This document shows, piece after piece, positions 10,976-23,036 of a stretch of DNA of 64,000 bases. Both the position numbers and the translations under genes were made by a program. The stretch is from the NCBI GenBank assembly GCA_947846985.1, contig CANTUZ010000003.1, positions 94,206,674 to 94,270,673 of the forward strand, given 5' to 3'. A model generated the notes under the pieces. That model did not search any database and was not told the DNA's origin. It saw nothing but the letters and a program-made list of their open reading frames with translations. Numbering within the stretch: the first letter of the stretch is position 1; each line of letters opens with the position of its first letter. The DNA comes from Fratercula arctica (Eukaryota > Chordata > Aves > Charadriiformes > Alcidae).

Positions 10976-12482
10976 GTTTATGAATATATTGAATTTCAAG
11001 ATTAATTAACTAAAGATAACCTGCTCTGATGGAAAGATTACAATTGCTCCTCCCTTTGGATTTCTCTAGGAAATCTGTGCAGATTAAATCTCCTCTCTCC
11101 ATCCTTGTGAAACAAGAAAAAGGAAAAAAAACAAAAAAAACAAAAAAAACAATTGTATTTCCCTCAAATGAATTCAAGTTAGAAGATTTGTACTCCCATA
11201 TCTCAATCAAGAATTTCCTCACTTCTTTGGAGTAGGATAAGTCACAATTGTTAGATCGTTAGGACTCATCCCCTGAAATTGTCTAGCTGGTTACAATCGA
11301 TTCAATATTTTCCCTTTTATTGTCAGTTTCCCTTTCCGTGTAGTGTTTCATCCACTGAGCTGCGTGTTTTCGGTTGATTTACAGATTAATAAATGAACTT
11401 GATACATATACTGAATTAGAAATGTTTACAGCTCTGATAAATGATATAGCACTATTCGATGATTTTGGAATGACTCTAGGCTTCAGGTGATTGACTTCCA
11501 AAACTTTCCATCTAACAATACTGTAGCAAGTTTATTTTTTGACTTATTTTTATTTAGACATATTGCACAGTTACAAATAATGATTGACATTTGTTCCCTT
11601 GCTCCTGAGATTCGTTGCAGTATAGTTAACTAACAAAGACCAGCAAAGAGGTGAATGACATCAAAAGCTCACAACTTAACTGCAACATGTCTTTCCTCAA
11701 GTTGTTGCAGCATGTAGGTTCATGAGTGGATTGGGAAATGCAATCAATGTACAGGTATCGGTTGTCCTGCCTGTAAATGATGGGTAGAACAATAGTGATC
11801 TATTTTGCTACAGGAAGTTCAGATTTGAAATTTTAGAAACATTAGAAACCATGGCACTAGTAAAATTAATTTTGGTTTTATCTTTTTTAATAATACCTGC
11901 ATTGTGACTGAAGATTAATTTTCTTCCATTATTCATCAAATGTGAACCGTTTGGTTGTGGCTGTAAAGATCATAGTAATGCCCCATCAGTATGTTTCCCT
12001 ACTTATCTCAAAAGATGATTCTCAGAATGATTGGATGCTCAATGCCTGTGGTAGCTGCAATTTCCTGAATGAGATGTATTTGCATTGTTAGAAACTGTCA
12101 GGGTCAAAACTAATCTTGTAAAAGCTTCTTAGCCCTTTTTGAATGTTCATTATTTATATGGAAAACATATTACTACAGAAATGTTGATAAGGAATCAACC
12201 TCAAAAGATAACAAAAAGCCAAAATGCAAGACTTTGTTCTGTTGCCACAGCTTCTTGGCTCTGTCTCTACATTATTACTATTATAGAGAAGACAATCAAG
12301 TCTTATTTATTTTAATATTCAAGGAAGCCTTCTGAATTTCCTTTGGAATTGCTGTTTCTGATGAGATAATCTTGGATGTTTTGGTTGCCAAAATAGACAT
12401 CTTCTAAAACTATGCAAGGTGAAAAAAAAAATAAACACATCTTTTTCAAACTGTATTTCTTTATATCTGCAGCCTTATGTTT

Positions 12483-12515
12483 GGGGGGGAGGGGAGGGGA
12501 AAGAAAGAAAGAAAA
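12483..12515. repeat. G-rich / polypurine tract with GAAA repeats
   Basis: Three G runs (7, 4 and 4 G, separated by single A) followed by about three AAAG units. It is all purine on this strand. The G runs could in principle fold as a G-quadruplex if the 7-G run is split. This is inferred from sequence only. Confidence 0.8.
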
Positions 12516-13262
12516 GTTTGCCAATCAGCTACAAACACTCCATCTATGCAGATATTGCATCTATGCAGATAGTGATTGTGAAGGATGTGAAGAGACCTTT
12601 GATTTGAACTCTTTCTTTTTAATGGGAATTCATGAAAGCACTTCACTGTATTTAAATTCTAAAGACATAAGTAATTTGATTGATCTACTCCCCGATTTAA
12701 AACTGAGCACTTCCCAAGCACTTTGCTGAATTGGGTCCTAACAGCACAGCAAATCACTAATGTCAGAACTGATGCTGGTACAAAAATTGAGAATAAAGAT
12801 GATTCAAAAGAAGAATCACATAGTATTTATGATCAAAAGTATGTTGCTCATCACAACTAAGGTCTCTTGGTAGATTCATAAGCTGAAATAGAATGATGCT
12901 GTATTTCTATTTTATAGGCCCTTCAGACATTAAGGAAAACTCAGTGAGGAAAGATTATTTTTACTGGATAGAGTGCTGTTGATTCTGGGACAAAATGCTC
13001 ATTTATATTGACAGTTAAATTTAAAAAAAATCCCACATTTTAACAGTTCTTCACATAATTCTTTTCAGACTACAGTTTCTCATAAAGCTGTGCAAATAGT
13101 AAAAAGCCACCATAACAGACTTAAATAAACCATCAATATCTCTCTTTTTCTTCAGAACAAAATATCAGAGAAGGAAAAAATAATCAGCGTTATTTTTTGT
13201 TACACCCTAATTGGACCTCCTTACTTGTATGACATTATCAATTCAAGAGGTACTTGAGCTAC

Positions 13263-13263
<1 letters not shown>

Positions 13264-13291
<28 letters not shown>
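13264..13291. repeat. A(28) homopolymer
   Basis: Run of 28 A followed by GCAAAACCCCC. See the separate note on A tracts that end in a C run. Confidence 0.95.
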
Positions 13292-13293
<2 letters not shown>

Positions 13294-13581
13294 AAAACCC
13301 CCACCAACAATTCCAAACAAAAAAAGCCCAGAAATATATGAGGCAGCTAGCTTAAAGACAGGAAATTTAAAGGGTCCTATGAACATATAAAAATGCTACA
13401 TACATGTCTAACACACAGAAATGTAAAATAAACAGATCTAGGATCACATGTTTTATCAGGTAATAACACATATGGAATGCTCGTGTGAAAAATATTCCGC
13501 CCTGAGGTCCATCAGTAATACTTGCTTTCTTACCAACACCATTTTCTCTAAACCAAAAGATCCTATTATTGTGCGACAACT

Positions 13582-13620
13582 GTACGTTCGAGGTTCGTAC
13601 TAGATATTCAAATTTGAATA
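13582..13620. repeat. Small inverted repeats incl. perfect 16-bp palindrome
   Basis: GTACG..CGTAC flanks a 9-base centre at 13582-13600. Five bases further on, TATTCAAATTTGAATA (13605-13620) is a perfect 16-bp palindrome. The first part holds several CpGs, unusual in this AT-rich context. Confidence 0.85.
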
Positions 13621-15719
13621 GATTTCGTATTTAGCCAAGGGAGTGCTGTTTTCCCTCCATATGTTCAAAGACAGAATGACACACAGCATAAGAATATGTG
13701 AAAGAGTCCTTAAAGCAGTATAAAAGTTTTCCATGGCAACAACACCTAAAAGATGATGAAATCAGTCCTGTAGCGATGGTGCCTGAGGACATCCATTTTA
13801 AGATTATAACATGCTTAATCCTCATCAGTAGATAGAAACATGGCTGCTTGTACAGTCCAATGTCAGACAAATTTAGGAACTAGCCCGACAGCTCGCTAGT
13901 TGGAATGAATGGATAAATCCCATTTAATAATTTGAGAAATTCATTTCTTCATACTTTCCCCAGAAGGCACAGTTTTAAAAGATGCATTCACCAATGGCGA
14001 AAGACTGTTCTCCTTCTCACAGTTGTCTAAGCATAAGCAGCAAGTGTTTTCTCATCTTTCAGAAAAGTTGGAATCATATAAATATACTTGGAAAACAGGA
14101 CCTCTAGAATTTTCCAGTAGTATATCTAGAATTGACACTCAATAGTGCTGCATTAGAAATGGTTATTCTTTAAATCAATAACTATTTTGCAAAGTGATAA
14201 ATTATATTTTCTGTTAAAACTTTTACTTCTTCAATTTAAATACTGCAAAATAAAACTAAACGCTAGTTCCTGTAGAAAGCTCTTAGTTCTTTATAGCAAC
14301 CAGAAAGGATTTTGTGCAGGAGCTGTAGTGGGTGTTTTAACTGAGAGAAGAGATGAAGTCAATGAAGAGGAATAGCTTCTTCAGGCAGATGCAGAACATG
14401 TAAATACAGTGCCCTTTTGGAAGAGCTTGTCTCTCTTTCTATAAACTGTGCAGATTATAAAGAGTAATAGGAACATACTTTCAATAGTTATACAATAGAT
14501 ATGTAGTCTTCCTTTTAACCTTATTCATAATAGATTATCATCATCACTGCTTAATTACGGCAGCTATATATATATGTAAAGTATCTTAGTAAACCAGGAA
14601 CCTGTCTGGCTCAAAACCCCTATCTTTTTGATTAGCAAGTAAAGTTTATATAGTTGAGAAAAAAAAAAAAAAAAAAGAAATTTCATAGTACTGTTCTGTA
14701 AATCTGATGGCATGTTTTATCTGTTTTGCTACTTAACAAAATAAGACGTCCATTATAGGACATGACATCTTTTTTATTAACTTGTGAAGTTTATTTTGTT
14801 TTGCCTTATTTTGAGTCAATTTCGGAAGGTTCGTATAATCCTGCAGACCTCCAGACGTTCAAATGGTAGTGATTTGAAAGCTATTCTCATGCAGGGCAAC
14901 TTCAGTGAGTTACTGGTATTTGTCTTGACTTTTTGAAAGTGCAAAACCAAATTTCACCTAAAGATGCCACAGCTTCTGCAGAAGAACAAGGCCTGAATAA
15001 GAACAAATTACCTTTTTTCTCTGAGCAATAAATTGCCTTTTTCTGACCATGTGTAACAGTTCTGGCTTAAAAAGGTAAGGATGAGGGGGCATAGTAGGAA
15101 GAATTTAATGCCGCCTTCTACTCTTTTTAGTATTGTAGTGTACCTGTATCAGCAGCAGTGCATTTGTCCACCAGTCCAGTTCCTCTTTGATGTGATAACC
15201 TGAGCTGGACTTTGAAAGTATTATTTGCAAAAAGAAAGAATTTGGAAGATGTGCCAGAAAGCTAATCTCATGCACATGGCTAGAATGCTAGACATAAATC
15301 ACTCCTGAAATGAGAAACAAGTTTACTTTAACAAGACTGAGCTATCTCTATGTCATTACTTTACATGCGGTAAATGAAAACATGGAGCAGTAACAAACTG
15401 TGTGTGAGACTGATCATCACATTATTGCTCAAGAACTAGTCAGCATTAAAGAACATCTGTATGATGCCCTGTACTAAGAGCAGATGTCCATTTACGATGT
15501 AGAGCTTTGAAAAAAGCCTAAAATTATTGCTCTTATTGGTCATATCAGTCATCCTTGCGAACATAGAGGGAATACTTTTTTGACTAAATTAGTATTCAAT
15601 AATGACTCAGTTTTACACTTTTTGCTTTTGTCAGCTGGTCACATCTCAAGATATTGGCTGTTCCCTGTGATAGGTTATGATGAAGAAGTTATGCTGGAGA
15701 TCTTCTATTTCTTTTTAAT

Positions 15720-15772
15720 ATATTAAAAATAATAAAAAAAAAATAAAAAGAAAAAAAAAAAGAGAAAAAAGA
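15720..15772. repeat. A-rich low-complexity tract
   Basis: About 50 bases of A with scattered T and G. Simple low-complexity sequence. Confidence 0.9.
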
Positions 15773-16260
15773 ATAGCTTTGCTCTGAGCTATGTGCTTCC
15801 CCAGTTTCCTATCAGTATTTTGAAAAAAAAACACACACAGGATTTCATAATTTCAAAATGCACCTGACTAATTGAGACCTTCTTTTTGCCAGCACAACTG
15901 TGTTCCCATCTGGCATTCAACCAAGAAGGCTTTTTTGTTAACATTTTCATCATTAATAAATAAATTAACAAGTAATTCCTGTTTTCTTAAAGTTAAAGAT
16001 GCTTAAAGAAAAAGCAGTTTAGCTTCAAGCTCTTATAAAAATGCCTAAGCAATCCTTCATTACTCTGCTTTGCCACAGTCTTTGCCCATTTTAAGACCTT
16101 CTTATGGATTATCTTATGAAAAAAAAACCCCAAAGACTTATTATTTTAGAAAAAGATGACAGGGAAGAAATTCAGTGAGTGCTGTAAATACTCATGAGCA
16201 TTTCCAGTGCTGAAAGACATATGGGGTTAATATGTCAGTCAGTTTATTTTAGATTATTAG

Positions 16261-16303
16261 GTGACTAGACAACAGAACTACTGTTCTGCTGTTGTGTAGT
16301 CAC
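16261..16303. repeat. 43-bp near-perfect hairpin
   Basis: The 5' arm GTGACTAGACAACAGAAC (16261-16278) and the 3' arm (16283-16303) pair around the loop TACT. Seventeen of the 18 bases of the 5' arm pair, with one G-G mismatch, and the 3' arm has one 3-base bulge (GCT region). The pairing does not continue outside. It lies about 60 bases from an LTR. Function is unknown; it could be a palindromic element end or chance. Confidence 0.85.
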
Positions 16304-16363
16304 ACTCACAGCACCATGGCAAACGTGCAGTTGTCTCTCTGACTTGCTCTTTGGAAAGGTGAC

Positions 16364-16947
16364 TGTCATGGTTTAACCCCAGCCGGCAACTTAGCACCAC
16401 ACAGCCACTCATTTACTCCCCCACCAGTAGGGTGGGAGAGAGAATCGGAAGGGTAAAACTCATGGGTTGAGATAAAGACAGTTGAATAGGGAAAGCAAAG
16501 GTTGTGCACACAAGCAAAGCAAAACAAGGAATTCATTCACTGCTTCCCATCAGCAGGCAGGTGTTGAGCCATCTCCAGGAAAGCAGGGCTCCATCACATC
16601 TAACAGTTACTTGGGAAGACAAAATGCCATAAGTTCAAATGCCTCCCCTTCCGTCTTCCTGCAGCTTAACATTGTTGACCATGACATTGTATGGTATGGA
16701 ATATTCCTTTGGTTACTTGGGGTCATCTGTCCCGTTGTGTCCCCTCCCAGCTTCTTGTGCACCCCCAGCCTACTTACTGGTAGAGTGGTGTCAGAAGCAG
16801 AAAAGACCTTGATTTTTGTAAGCATTGCTCAGCAATGATGAAAACATCACTGTATTTATAACACTCTTTTCAACACAAATCCAAAACACAGCACCATAGC
16901 AGCTACTATGGAGAAAATGAACTCTGTCACAGCCAGTTATAGGGGAT
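16364..16947 (-). mobile_element. Solo LTR, avian endogenous retrovirus (type B)
   Basis: The left edge TGTCATGGTTTAACCCCAGC and the following 'GGCAACTTAGCACCACACAG' match the well-known avian LTR edge (rc of ..GGGGTTAAACCACGACA). Further family landmarks are 'GGGTTGAGATAAAGACAG', 'TGTATGGTATGGAATATTCC', 'CCCCTCCCAGCTTCTTGTGC' and the right edge 'GAACTCTGTCACAGCC' (rc of the canonical GGGATAGAGTTAA start). The element reads on the minus strand, since promoter-like and poly(A)-like parts of the family lie in that order. The equivalent TATA region is decayed. No internal retroviral genes are present, so it is a solo LTR. A 118-codon open frame inside is incidental. It is related to 45739-46283. 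Confidence 0.78.
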
Positions 16948-17204
16948 CTTGCAACATTTTATTACTGTTAACAGTTCCTACTGCACTGACTCAAGAATTA
17001 ACTGAACCTTCCTAACCTGTCCATAAAAGTGTACTATACCTCACTGGCAGAGATATAATTATAGATATTGAGATCTGTGTATAAGGTTTAAAGAGGGATA
17101 TGTCAGTAAAAAAGTCTATTTTTAAAAATTAGTCAATTTAAAACAAAACCAAACCTGGTAAGTAGACAATACCCCTTTAAATGGAAACAGCAGCAGTATT
17201 CAAG
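16948..17204. other. Unassigned
   Basis: Short AT-rich stretch with nothing recognised. Confidence 0.5.
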
Positions 17205-17410
17205 CACAACTATTTCATTCTAAAAGTAATAAACGTGAGGAATAAGTTGTCAGGTAAGCCCACTGAAGCACATACTATAAATGAATTTAAGAGACAGCTA
17301 GAAGTTTTTATAGAGCTAGAGGGGAAATTAAAGACAGTGACAAAGCAGGAAGACTAGGCTGAACTAACACATATAAAAGACAAGTTTTCTGGTTCTTTTC
17401 TCCAGCATTT
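17205..17410 (+). mobile_element. Possible ancient LINE (CR1-like) fragment
   Basis: 'GAGGAATAAGTTGTCAGGTA', 'GAATTTAAGAGACAGCTAGA' and 'AGAGCTAGAGGGG' resemble the 3' region of old amniote CR1 copies, where a '..AATTTAAGAGACAGCT..' block is common. No octamer tail follows. The match is from memory and weak, so this could be unique sequence. Confidence 0.35.
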
Positions 17411-20400
17411 CTTTATGTTCATTACAGAGTGTATCTGATACTTGTTATTTATGTTAGAGAAGGGCAGAAAAAATGAAGTTGTTTCAAGTACCTTATCCCA
17501 AAGGTCCCAGAAACTTCACCTTCACTTCACTTACGGACAGGAAAGGTAAAAAAAAATGTAAGTAAAAGTTGAGACCTTGACTTTACCTAATTTGGCATGC
17601 TGTGAAGCTAACAGTGCACGAAGAACCACTAGTAGGTCATAGGGGAGAAAACAACAGACGATATGGATGACCTTACCTCCTTTGCACTGTGTTGAGAGTC
17701 ATATTCTGTGTATTGTTTTCGTTCTGCTGGATTGTCAGAGTGCTCAAACTGCACCAATACCTCTTCACGTTGGGTCTGATCCAGGTCTAATTGAAGTCAG
17801 AAAGACTTTTATTGATTCACCTGTGAACTGGAAAACTTTGAGTACATGGTCCATCCTGTACAGGGCAAAATAAAAAGTAGTGCAGCTGGTTGAAATGCTT
17901 TCAACAGAGTTAAGTTAGGATTTTTTTAATTTCTTTTTAACTGATGTTGCCAATAGTTTTTATTCATCTTAGCAGTTGGGCATTTTTTTCCCCTAAATTT
18001 TAGTCAAAATATATAGTGGGAATTGTCAAAGTATTTAATTTACCAGAATTTAATTTACCATATGCAAAAGGTGTAGGAGTTATGCAGTTTTAATTTAAAT
18101 ACTGATTTGTTTTTATAAGATTTATTTTCTACACTAAAAATGTCTACAAATATTTCTGATCAGCACTTGTGTTTCCATTGCGAGGTGAAATGAAAAGGGA
18201 ACTCTGAAAGTTAAGCTTTCTCGGTTGTTCATGTCTCAAGCAACTCTAACAAAAACAGCTTTTCTTCACTGACAGTTTCAGGAGTTAGAATATTCCATAT
18301 TCCAAATAATTCCATCTCTTCAGGTTTTGCTGTTGAAACTTGATGCCTACAATGATTTTGAGTGTTTGGGATTTATATATCTACACAACTGACTTCTAGT
18401 GAAATGATTCACCTGTATACACACACGGAAAACCCTGAACACATCATCCTTAATACTTTAGACATGTCTGTCTCAAGCTTGCTACCTATAAAGTACATAC
18501 ATAAAGATCAGAATTTATGCCTGTAGGTATTTGGTCATATTTATTGTAGCTCGTTTATTATGTACAGAGGTAAATAGTCTTGGCAAAATACACAAATGAC
18601 TTTTTCACTATATGAAATTAAAATTATATCTGTGGACTGTTTTTGCTGAACACTGGCCTGGTCATCGAAGTGAAGCATTCCACTAAACATGCAAAAGAAA
18701 TGAATTGATAACAGGAAGAAAACTAAAAAGAAAGGAAAACATGAGGTCTTAATTTGTGCTTTCATCACCCAGATTCAATAGATCTGCTTTCCTGTCGAAG
18801 GTCAAAAGCACATGATGGAAGAGCTGTAATAGTCATTTATAGCTGGATAGTACACGTCTCTAATCCTCATGGTGCTACTTGATAGCTGTCTAACAGTATT
18901 TTGATAATGCAGTGTGATGCTGAAACTTAGGATGGCTTGAGATAGTTGCAAAAGGGTCTAAAATGTCAAGCGGGGATTGGCATAATCACGGGTCCTCCAA
19001 GCAATTTTGCAGATAATAAATCCACAGTGACAAGAAATGGTGAGATTGGCCTTTGGAGACTGTGCAATCCAGTCGCTGTTCAAAGTGTCTTCATTATACT
19101 GGAGGACCTAACACAAAACAGGAACTACCAGCTGCTGCTTTAAAAGCAAAAAATAATGCTGTAATGAATGTATCTAGATACTTGCTCCAAAATTACAACA
19201 ATATTATAGGACAATTATTGGCACATTACCACACATTTCTTGTTCAGAGTTTAGCTTCAGGGCATATTATCCCTTGTCAGGATTTCGATCATTCTGAGTC
19301 TAGCTGACAATGACCATTTAATTTTGTGAGGTCATAAATATTTTACACATTTCATCAGGAAAAGTGGTCATAGAATTATGTTTTCTCACTCAGAATTCTA
19401 GATGTTTATTATTTCATTTTTTCAGTGTACATAAATAAACACACATTTGTGTGTTGATACCTATTTAATAGCATGCATATTTTAATCTGAATTTCAGATA
19501 AATATTTAAAATGCAGAGTGAAACAAAGGTAATAGAATTATGTGAAAATGCACTGCTAACATTGAATTAACTTGACACAATAGTACCCAATTTAGGTACC
19601 CACTTTGGACAGGAATGATTGTCTCTTTCAATTTGGAGATATGCATTATTAATGTTTTTTAAATATTTTACTTAGGATTTGATTTTATAATAAGTGAGAT
19701 AAATGTAGTAAATCAAGCAAACAATAACAGGTCATTAAAGTAAGAAATAATATTTAATTATATTTACACTCTGATATATCTAAATGAATATTTACATTCT
19801 AAAAAACATGTAATATCAAGTTAATAATAAATTAGAGAAAGAAGGAAAATTGTGTGAAGAAGTCATACAAAGCCTCTCCCAGAAGAAGTCATGTTTCACA
19901 GTGTTGTCAAATATAATTTTTGTAATGGGCATAAGGTGTCTGACACCCACTTATCTAACTCTTTGTCAGCAAATAAAATTGCCAGCTTGAATATCTAGTG
20001 TGACCAAGCATTGCTCCCACAATACCTATATAGAGAGGTGTTCCCAATTCCATCCTGGGAAAGATCACCTCAACAAAGCAACAGTGAAGGGGGAAGGAAA
20101 TAGAGCAGGGGATTTCCTAAAATCTCCCCTCTTTTGCTCCATTGGCTTTAATAACCCGGTCCCATGTAGATTTTTATCAGGGAATAGTACGTAAGTGGAA
20201 GCAATAGCTTTCCAGAGGATTGTCGTCCTTTGTCTCCAGCACAGCTGCATTTGGATTTTCATTTCATATGCAGAAAAGAAGAAACAAAAAAATATTAAAA
20301 AAACCCCACAAACTTAGAGCACATTCATGCTGGAGAAAAGCAATTTAGCAGTGATATCATCAAAGAGTCCTACCACGAGTATGGTACTTATTTCATGTAC

Positions 20401-22998
20401 CTCTGGCCATCTAACAGTGGCCAGGCCTAATGTCAGGCCACAGTTGTTTCCTCCCCACTCTGAAGTGAAACAGACACCTGCAGTGATGATTCACTCTATC
20501 TGCATCAGGGTCTGTGATAGGGAGAATAAATCTCCCTCTGCAGGTGCTTTTCTGCAGCCATTTGTTGGGGAAAGACCCTGAGGACTTGTCTGCGGGTTCT
20601 AGAGCACTAACCAGTCCTGTGATCCCAAAGGTGTAAATGGCATCAGATGTCTAATTTTACCAGGGAGAAATAGATTAGATGAATTTCACCCTAAATTATC
20701 ACTTCCCCCCTGAAAAAAGACCCAGAAGAAATCTCTTTGAAAAAGAAACCTTAGATTCCTCAATCCCGTTAGTATTTTTTGAAAAATAAATCTTAAATAT
20801 TAATATAAACGTAGAGAAAAGGTGCTGGGGTCAAGTCTACCAAAATTTTTGAAGAAATATTCAAGAAATCTGTATGTACAAATATCTGCACTCTTTTCCA
20901 CACAACTGGAATTGAATACTTTATGATTCTTAGTGCAAGGAGATTCTCAACACTCTCTTTAAGTAACCCAAAACAGTGCAAAAGCCATTGTTTTGAAAAG
21001 TCACAAAGCAGGTTAGTGTTATCACATAGAGGTATAATGATGCTCTCCATGAAAGATGATTACAAATGAACCTTGCTACTTAAATGTGCCTTCCTTTTTG
21101 CTTTGTGTCTGTTCACAGAAGTTTTAACGCATGTGTCAAGCCAGTAATGTAATGAAGTAATAACAACTTCACACATACGGACAGCCACCAGAAAGTTATA
21201 TAAGGTAGTGAAAACAAGACTTTATTCACTCACCAAAATTACTTTAGAAGAATATTAATTATTATTACACTATTTCTTTTTTTGCCTAAGGAATAAGAGA
21301 GGTGAGAAGCTGCGTTGTAAATATCTACAGTTTTGGGTCTGTTTAAAAAAGCTTTTTAAATGGACTACATTGTGTAAGTATTTTTTTTGTGCTCACAATA
21401 CCTTAGATTTTTGTAGCTTGTATGACTTTAAATATGCTTTCCAGTTACGTTCAGTCTTCAAAAGCAATTTTTGGAGCACCAATTTGAATATCTTTTTTAT
21501 TTATTTAATTTTCCCTCAAAGATCCTGTACATAAATTCTTCATTATAGAGACTCTAGTGTCGAATTATACACCAGTCAGATAAATTTAATTTGCAACAGA
21601 TTGTCATTTTTATACTCTACTTCTTGCAATACGTCCATATCTTTCCAAAACTTCTTAGTTTTGGAAGGTTCTTTGTGTGATATGGACTGTCTTTTGTGCA
21701 TACAGTTGTGTAATTACTCAGTTACATTCAGGTGCACGTACCGAAATAAAGCCAGCCTTGTTTTAGGAATCTCAGGATCATGCGAGAGCCCGCATCTTGT
21801 TGAGAGACAAGCCTGTGGGAAAGATTATGAGACATTTGAAACTACATTATTATTCTTAGCTGATTGAAGTATTCATCACGAGACATGTATTTGCTGAATG
21901 TAGCCCTTTATTCTGTCTCTGTGAACAGATGGAAATTTGTGTACATTTGTTTCTCAGGACTGCTGCACTAGTTACTGCAAATACATTTGGGCTTTGGGAT
22001 TTTTTATGAACTTTAGCAGAATATTCAGTCACTAGTATAATATTTGCAATTAACTATTTAAGATTTGATTGGTCTCTGAACCAACGTAATTCTTGCACTC
22101 CTAAATTTTCAGGCTAGAGGGACTGTAATGTTGCTTACCTCCTGCTCACAACAGGGACATTCTTTACCCAGGGCAGCATTAGGGCTGATCTCAGAATGAG
22201 GAGAATGGATATGAACTTTTATGAAATTGTAACTTCTTTTCTCTAATATCTTTTAGTTTGGTTCTCTTAAAAAAATATTACGTCTGTTCTTTTTTAAAGA
22301 ACTAACTTGAGTGATTGAGAGGCTGCTATACCTGTTATACCTGCTTCCTGGGCTCTTGTTAAGGCTGGCCTCCAAAACCACACAGACTTGTCCATCCCTA
22401 GTTTCCTTTGCACATGTCACTGTAGGGAATCAATTTATTTGTATGCCGAGTGAGTGAAGCAGCCCAGACTATTTACGGTCCACCGTGCAGTTAACCCAGA
22501 CACTTGACTCTAAACGCAGGCTGTCTGAATCAAACTTGGGCATTAGGCAAGTATAAATTAAACTGAGTTTGGCAGGTTACTTTGTGAGATTCACTCTTCT
22601 CTAAGCCCATGCAGATACGTTTGCCATCAGGTGAGCCAGCCAGCGATCGTGTCATCAATGATTTGATTTCTCTTTTGTCAATTCTTTTTTTTGTTTGTCC
22701 CTTTTAGCAATATTATCTGTGGCAACAACTGTATGACTTTTACAACAACTACCATTGAAAGAGTGTATTTATAACACCTTCTACAACTGATAGTTATTGG
22801 CAAATTTTCATTGCTCTTAACAGTAATATTCCTTTTTAATGAAGGCTCTGACAGCTTTATCCACATTGAATATTCTCATTCATTTCATCAGGTCTGTCTT
22901 TCCAGTGAATTAATTCTCAGATTTAATATTAGAACTATGCACTTTTGATATAACAAAATACAAAATATGTTATAAAACAAACACTGAAGAATTTCTAA

Positions 22999-23036
22999 AA
23001 TAAAAAAAAAAAAAAAAGAGAGAGAGAGAAAAAAGA
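22999..23036. repeat. A-rich plus (AG)n tract
   Basis: A run of about 17 A followed by (AG) dinucleotides and further A. Confidence 0.85.

Larger units (their letters stand above)
10976..16260. other. Unassigned AT-rich DNA
   Basis: No gene or clear interspersed repeat. It includes A/T homopolymers and A-rich tracts (13264-13291, 14661-14678, 15720-15772), a purine/G-rich tract (12483-12515) and a pair of small palindromes (13582-13620), listed separately. Confidence 0.6.

Noticed and set aside
13575..13605. tRNA-like T-arm motif (TTCGAGGTTCG)
   Set aside because: No matching A box, acceptor stem or clover-leaf can be drawn around it.
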